Source of the DNA: Chlorocebus sabaeus
Lineage: Eukaryota; Chordata; Mammalia; Primates; Cercopithecidae
Length of the DNA: 64,000 nt
Direction: 5' to 3'
Assembly: GCF_047675955.1 (NCBI RefSeq)
Contig: NW_027327633.1
Span: forward strand, 124,001 to 188,000
Shown here one piece after another: positions 60,301-64,000 of the stretch. A program made the position numbers and the translations under genes. The notes beneath the pieces are model-generated. The model saw only the letters and a program-made list of their open reading frames with translations, ran no database searches and had not been told where the DNA came from. Numbering within the stretch: position 1 is the stretch's first letter; the number at the start of each line of letters is the position of its first letter.

Positions 60301-63300
60301 AACAGCCTTAGCGAAAGGCTTCTTGAAGGGAAAGATGTAACTCTGTGAGTTGAATTAACAGAACACAGAGCAGTTTCTCAGAAAGCTTCTTTCCAGTTTT
60401 GAACGGAAGATATTTCCTTTATCACCATAGCAATCTACGGGCTTCCAAATATCACTTTGCCAATTCCACAAGAACAGCCTTAGCGAAGGTCTTATTGAAG
60501 GGAAAGATGTAAATCTGTGAGATGAATTAACAGAACACAGAGCAGTTTCTCAGAAAGCTTCTTTCCAGTTTTGAACGGAAGATATTTCCTTTTTCACCAT
60601 AGCCCTCTATGGGCTTCCAAATATCACTTTGCCAATTCCATAAGAACAACCTTAGCGAAAGGCTTCTTGAAGGGAAAGATGTAACTCTCTGAGATGAATT
60701 AACAGAACACAGAGCAGTTTCTCAGAAAGCTTCTTTCCAGTTTTGAACGGAAGTTATTTCCTTTTTCACAATAGCCCTCTATGGGCTTCCAAATATCCCT
60801 TTGCCAAATCCACAAGAACAGCCTTAGCGAAAGGCTTCTTGAAGGGAAAGATGTAACTCTGTGAGGTGAATTAACAGAACACAGAGCAGTTTCTCAGAAA
60901 GCTTCTTTCCAGTTTTGAACGGAAGATATTTCCTTTTTCACCATAGCCCTCTATGGGCTTCCAAATATCCCTTTGCCAATTCCACAAGAACAGCCTTAGC
61001 GAAAGGCTTCTTGAAGGGAAAGATGTAACTCTGTGATATGAATTAACAGAACACAGAGCAGTTTCTCAGAAAGCTTCTTTCCAGTTTTGAACGGAAGATA
61101 TTTCCTTTTTCACCATAGCCCTCTATGGGCTTCCAAATATCACTTTGCCAACTCCACAAGAAAAGCCTTAGCGAAAGGCTTCTTGAGGGGAAAGATGTAA
61201 CTCTGTGAGATGAATTAACAGAACACAGAGCAGTTTCTCAGAAAGCTTCTTTCCAGTTTTGAACGGAAGTTATTTCCTTTTTCACTATAGCCCTCTATGG
61301 GCTTCCAAATATCCCTTTGCCAATTCCACAAGAACAGCCTTAGCGAAAGGCTTCTTGAAGGGAAAGATGTAACTCTGTGAGATGAATTAACAGAACACAG
61401 AGCAGTTTCTCAGAAAGCTTCTTTCCAGTTTTGAACGGAAGATATTTCCTTTTTCACCATTGCCCTCTATGGGCTTCCAAATATCACTTTGCCAATTCCA
61501 CAAGAACAGACTTAGCGAAAGGCTTCTTGAAGGGAAAGATGTAACTCTGTGAGATGAATTAACAGAACACAGAGCAGTTTCTCAGAAAGCTTCTTTCCAG
61601 TATTGAACGCAAAATATTTCCTTTTTCACCGTAGCCCTCCATGGGCTTCCAAATATCACTTTGCCAATTCCACAAGAACAGCCTTAGCGAAAGGCTTCTT
61701 GAAGGGAAATATGTAACTCGGTGACATGAATTAACAGAACACAGAGCAGTTTCTCAGAAAGCTTCTTTCCAGTATTGAACGCAAGAAATTTCCTTTTTCA
61801 CCATAGCCCTCTATGTGCTTCCAAATATCACTTTGCCAATTCCACAAGAACAGCCTTAGCGAAAGGCTTCATGAAGGGAAAGATGTAACTCTGTGAGATG
61901 AATTAACAGAACACAGAGCAGTTTCTCAGAAAGCTTCTTTCCAGTTTTGAACGGAAGATATTTCCTTTTTCACCATAGCCATCTATTGGCTTCCAAATAT
62001 CCCTTTGCCAATTCCACAAGAAGAGCCTTAGCGAAATGATTATTGAAGGGAAAGGTGTAACTCTGTGAGTTGAATTAACAGAACACAGAGCAGTTTCTCA
62101 GAAAGCTTCTTTCCAGTTTTGAACGGAAGATACTTCGTTTTTCACTATAGCCCTCTATGGGCTTCCAAATATCCCTTTGCCAATTCCACAAGAACAGCCT
62201 TAGAGAAGGGCTTATTGAAGGGAAATATGTAACTCTGTGAGATGAATTAAGAGAACACAGAGCAGTTTCTCAGAAAGCTTCTTTCCAGTTTTGAACGGAA
62301 GATATTTCCTTTTTCACCATAGCCCTCTATGGGCTTCCAAATATCACTTTGCCAATACCACAATAACAGCCTTAGCGAAAGGCTGCTTGAAGGGAAAGAT
62401 GTAACTCTGTGAGATGAATTAACAGAACACAGAGCAGTTTCTCAGAAAGCTTCTTTCCAGTTTTGAACGGAAGATATTTCCTTTTTCACCATAGCCCTCT
62501 ATGAGCTTCCAAATATCCCTTTGCCAATTCCACAAGAACAGTCTTAGCGAAAGGCTTCTTGAAGGCAAAGATGTAGCTCTGTGAGATGAATTAACAGAAC
62601 ACAGAGCAGTTTCTCAGAAAGCTTCTTTCCAGTTTTGAACGGAAGATATTTCCTTTTTCACCATAGCCCTCTATGGGCTTCCAAATATCACTTTGCCAAT
62701 TCCACAAGAACAGCCTTAGCGAAAGGCTTCTTGAAGGGAAAGATGTAACTCTGTGAGATGAATTAACAGAACACAGAGCAGTTTCTCAGAAAGCTTCTTT
62801 CCAGTATTGAACGCAAGATATTTCCTTTTTCACCGTAGCCCTCTGTGGCCTTCGAAATATCACTTTGCCAATTCCACAAGAACAGTCTTAGCGAAAGGCT
62901 TCTTGAAGGGAAAGATGTAACTCTGTGAGATGAAATAACAGAACACAGAGCAGTTTCTCAGAAAGCTTCTTTCCAGTTTTGAACGGAAGATATTTCCTTT
63001 TTCACCATAGCCCTGTATGGGCTTCCAAGTATCACTTTGCCAATTCCACAAGAACAGCCTTAGCGAAAGGCTTCTTGAAGGGAAAGATGTAACTCTGTGA
63101 GATGAATTAACAGAACACAGAGCATTTTCTCAGAAATCTTCTTTCCAGTTTTGAACGGAAGATATTTCCTTTTTCACCATAGCCCTATATTGGCTTCCAA
63201 ATATCACTTTGCCAATTGCACAAGAACAGCCTTAGCGAAAGGCTTCTTGAAGGGAAAGATGTAACTCTGTGAGATGAATTAACATAACACAGAGCAGTTT

Positions 63301-64000
63301 CTCAGAAAGCTTCTTTCCAGTTTTGAAAGGAAAATACTTCCTTTTTCACCATAGCCCTCTAAGGGCTTCCAAATATCCCGTTGCCAATTCCACAAGAACA
63401 GCCTTAGCGAAAGGCTTCTTGAAGGGAAAGATGTAACTCTGTGAGATGAATTAACAGAACGCAGAGCAGTTTCTCAGAAAGCTTCTTTCCAGTTTTGAAC
63501 GGAAGATATTTCCTTTTTCACCATTGCCCTCTATGGGCTTCCAAATATCACTTTGCCAATTCCACAAGAACAGCCTAAGAGAAGGGCTTTTTGAAGGGAA
63601 AGATGTAAGTCTGTGAGATGAATTAACAGAACACAGAGCAGTTTCTCAGAAAGCTTCTTTCCAGTTTTGAACGGAAGATACTTCCTTTTTCACCATAGCC
63701 CTCTATGGGCTTCCAAATATCACTTTGCCCATTCCACAAGAACAGCCTTAGCGAAAGGCTTCTTGAAGGGAAAGATGTAACTCTTAGAGATGAATTAACA
63801 GAACACAGAGCAGTTTCTCAGAAAGCTTCTTTCCAGTTTTGAACGGAAGATATTTCCTTTATCACCATAGCAATCTACGGGCTTCCAAATATCACTTTGC
63901 CAATTCCACAAGAACAGCCTTAGCGAAGGTCTTATTGAAGGGAAAGATGTAACTCTGTGAGATGAATTAACAGAACACAGATCAGTTTCTCAGAAAGCTT
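54302..64000. repeat. Long higher-order unit B (partial, 9,699 bp visible)
   Basis: Second copy of unit A, cut by the window edge (last bases, CACAGATCAG, match 46258-46267). It lacks the monomer found at about 38.17-38.34 kb, so the offset changes from 17,888 to 17,716 near 56.05 kb. Substitutions against A that I noted: TTTCCTCTTTC at about 56802, AAGATGTTTCC at about 57483, CAGCCCTAG at about 59442, ATATCCC at about 60967 for ATATCAC, and TTCGAAATATC at about 62851. This gives a handful of changes in 9.7 kb. Confidence 0.85.
63995..64000. repeat. Partial monomer at right edge
   Basis: The window ends on AAGCTT, the first six bases of a further monomer, so the array continues to the right. 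Confidence 0.9.

Larger units (their letters stand above)
1..64000. repeat. Alpha-satellite tandem array (172-bp monomers)
   Basis: The window is one continuous head-to-tail array. AAGCTT recurs every 172 bp (for example 34, 206, 378), and phase is kept to 63995, giving 372 complete monomers plus a 33-bp start and a 6-bp end fragment. All monomers are in the same orientation. Known family: primate alpha satellite, the main centromeric DNA of monkeys and apes. Inference: the monomer agrees with my memory of the African green monkey HindIII satellite, so a guenon-tribe Old World monkey is likely. A two-part (A/B) alternation as in macaque or baboon dimers is not seen. No Alu, L1, LTR or unique sequence interrupts the array. 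Confidence is very high for alpha satellite, moderate for the species. Confidence 0.97.

Noticed and set aside
1..64000. CRISPR-like array of regular repeats
   Set aside because: There are no unique spacers between repeats; the repeated unit is the whole 172 bp. The family is alpha satellite.
1..64000. Macaque or baboon type ~340-bp dimer structure
   Set aside because: Adjacent monomers do not fall into two alternating classes, and most neighbours differ at only a few sites.

Overview
The whole 64 kb window is alpha-satellite DNA: one uninterrupted head-to-tail array of a ~172-bp AT-rich monomer. I see no gene, RNA gene, transposon, CRISPR array or non-satellite base. Nearly every monomer carries a HindIII site (AAGCTT). 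From the first such position (34) to the last (63995) there are 372 complete monomers. That span is 23 bp shorter than 372 x 172, and the single- and two-base indels I can find by eye add up to exactly -23.

The monomer, read on the minus strand from AAGCTT, looks like the African green monkey 'component alpha' satellite as I remember it. It is of the single-monomer 172-bp type, not the ~340-bp dimer of macaques and baboons. I therefore infer a centromere or near-centromere region of an Old World monkey of the guenon tribe, most likely Chlorocebus. The species call rests on memory and was not checked by a search. Monomers carry a perfect or near-perfect pJ-alpha box and I found no CENP-B box. 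Each consensus monomer also has three inverted repeats able to form hairpins.

Layout. (1) 1-8158: mosaic left block whose pieces recur elsewhere at several different offsets. (2) 8159-28786: two tandem copies of a 10,314-bp (60-monomer) unit, essentially identical wherever I compared them, followed by a 123-bp stub of a third to 28909. (3) 28910-36413: a more heterogeneous block with its own imperfect internal duplication. (4) 36414-54301: a 17,888-bp (104-monomer) unit. (5) 54302-64000: the start of a second copy of that unit, shifted to a 17,716-bp offset after loss of one monomer near 56.05 kb and cut by the window edge. Both long units contain nested older duplications and one-monomer gains or losses, as expected from repeated unequal exchange or replication-based amplification.

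There are no genes working together here. Any role is structural: a likely substrate for centromeric chromatin. Open reading frames of 60-84 codons are by-products of the repeat and are not annotated. All offsets were obtained by reading and aligning by eye, so block edges may be off by tens of bases except where a diagnostic base is quoted.
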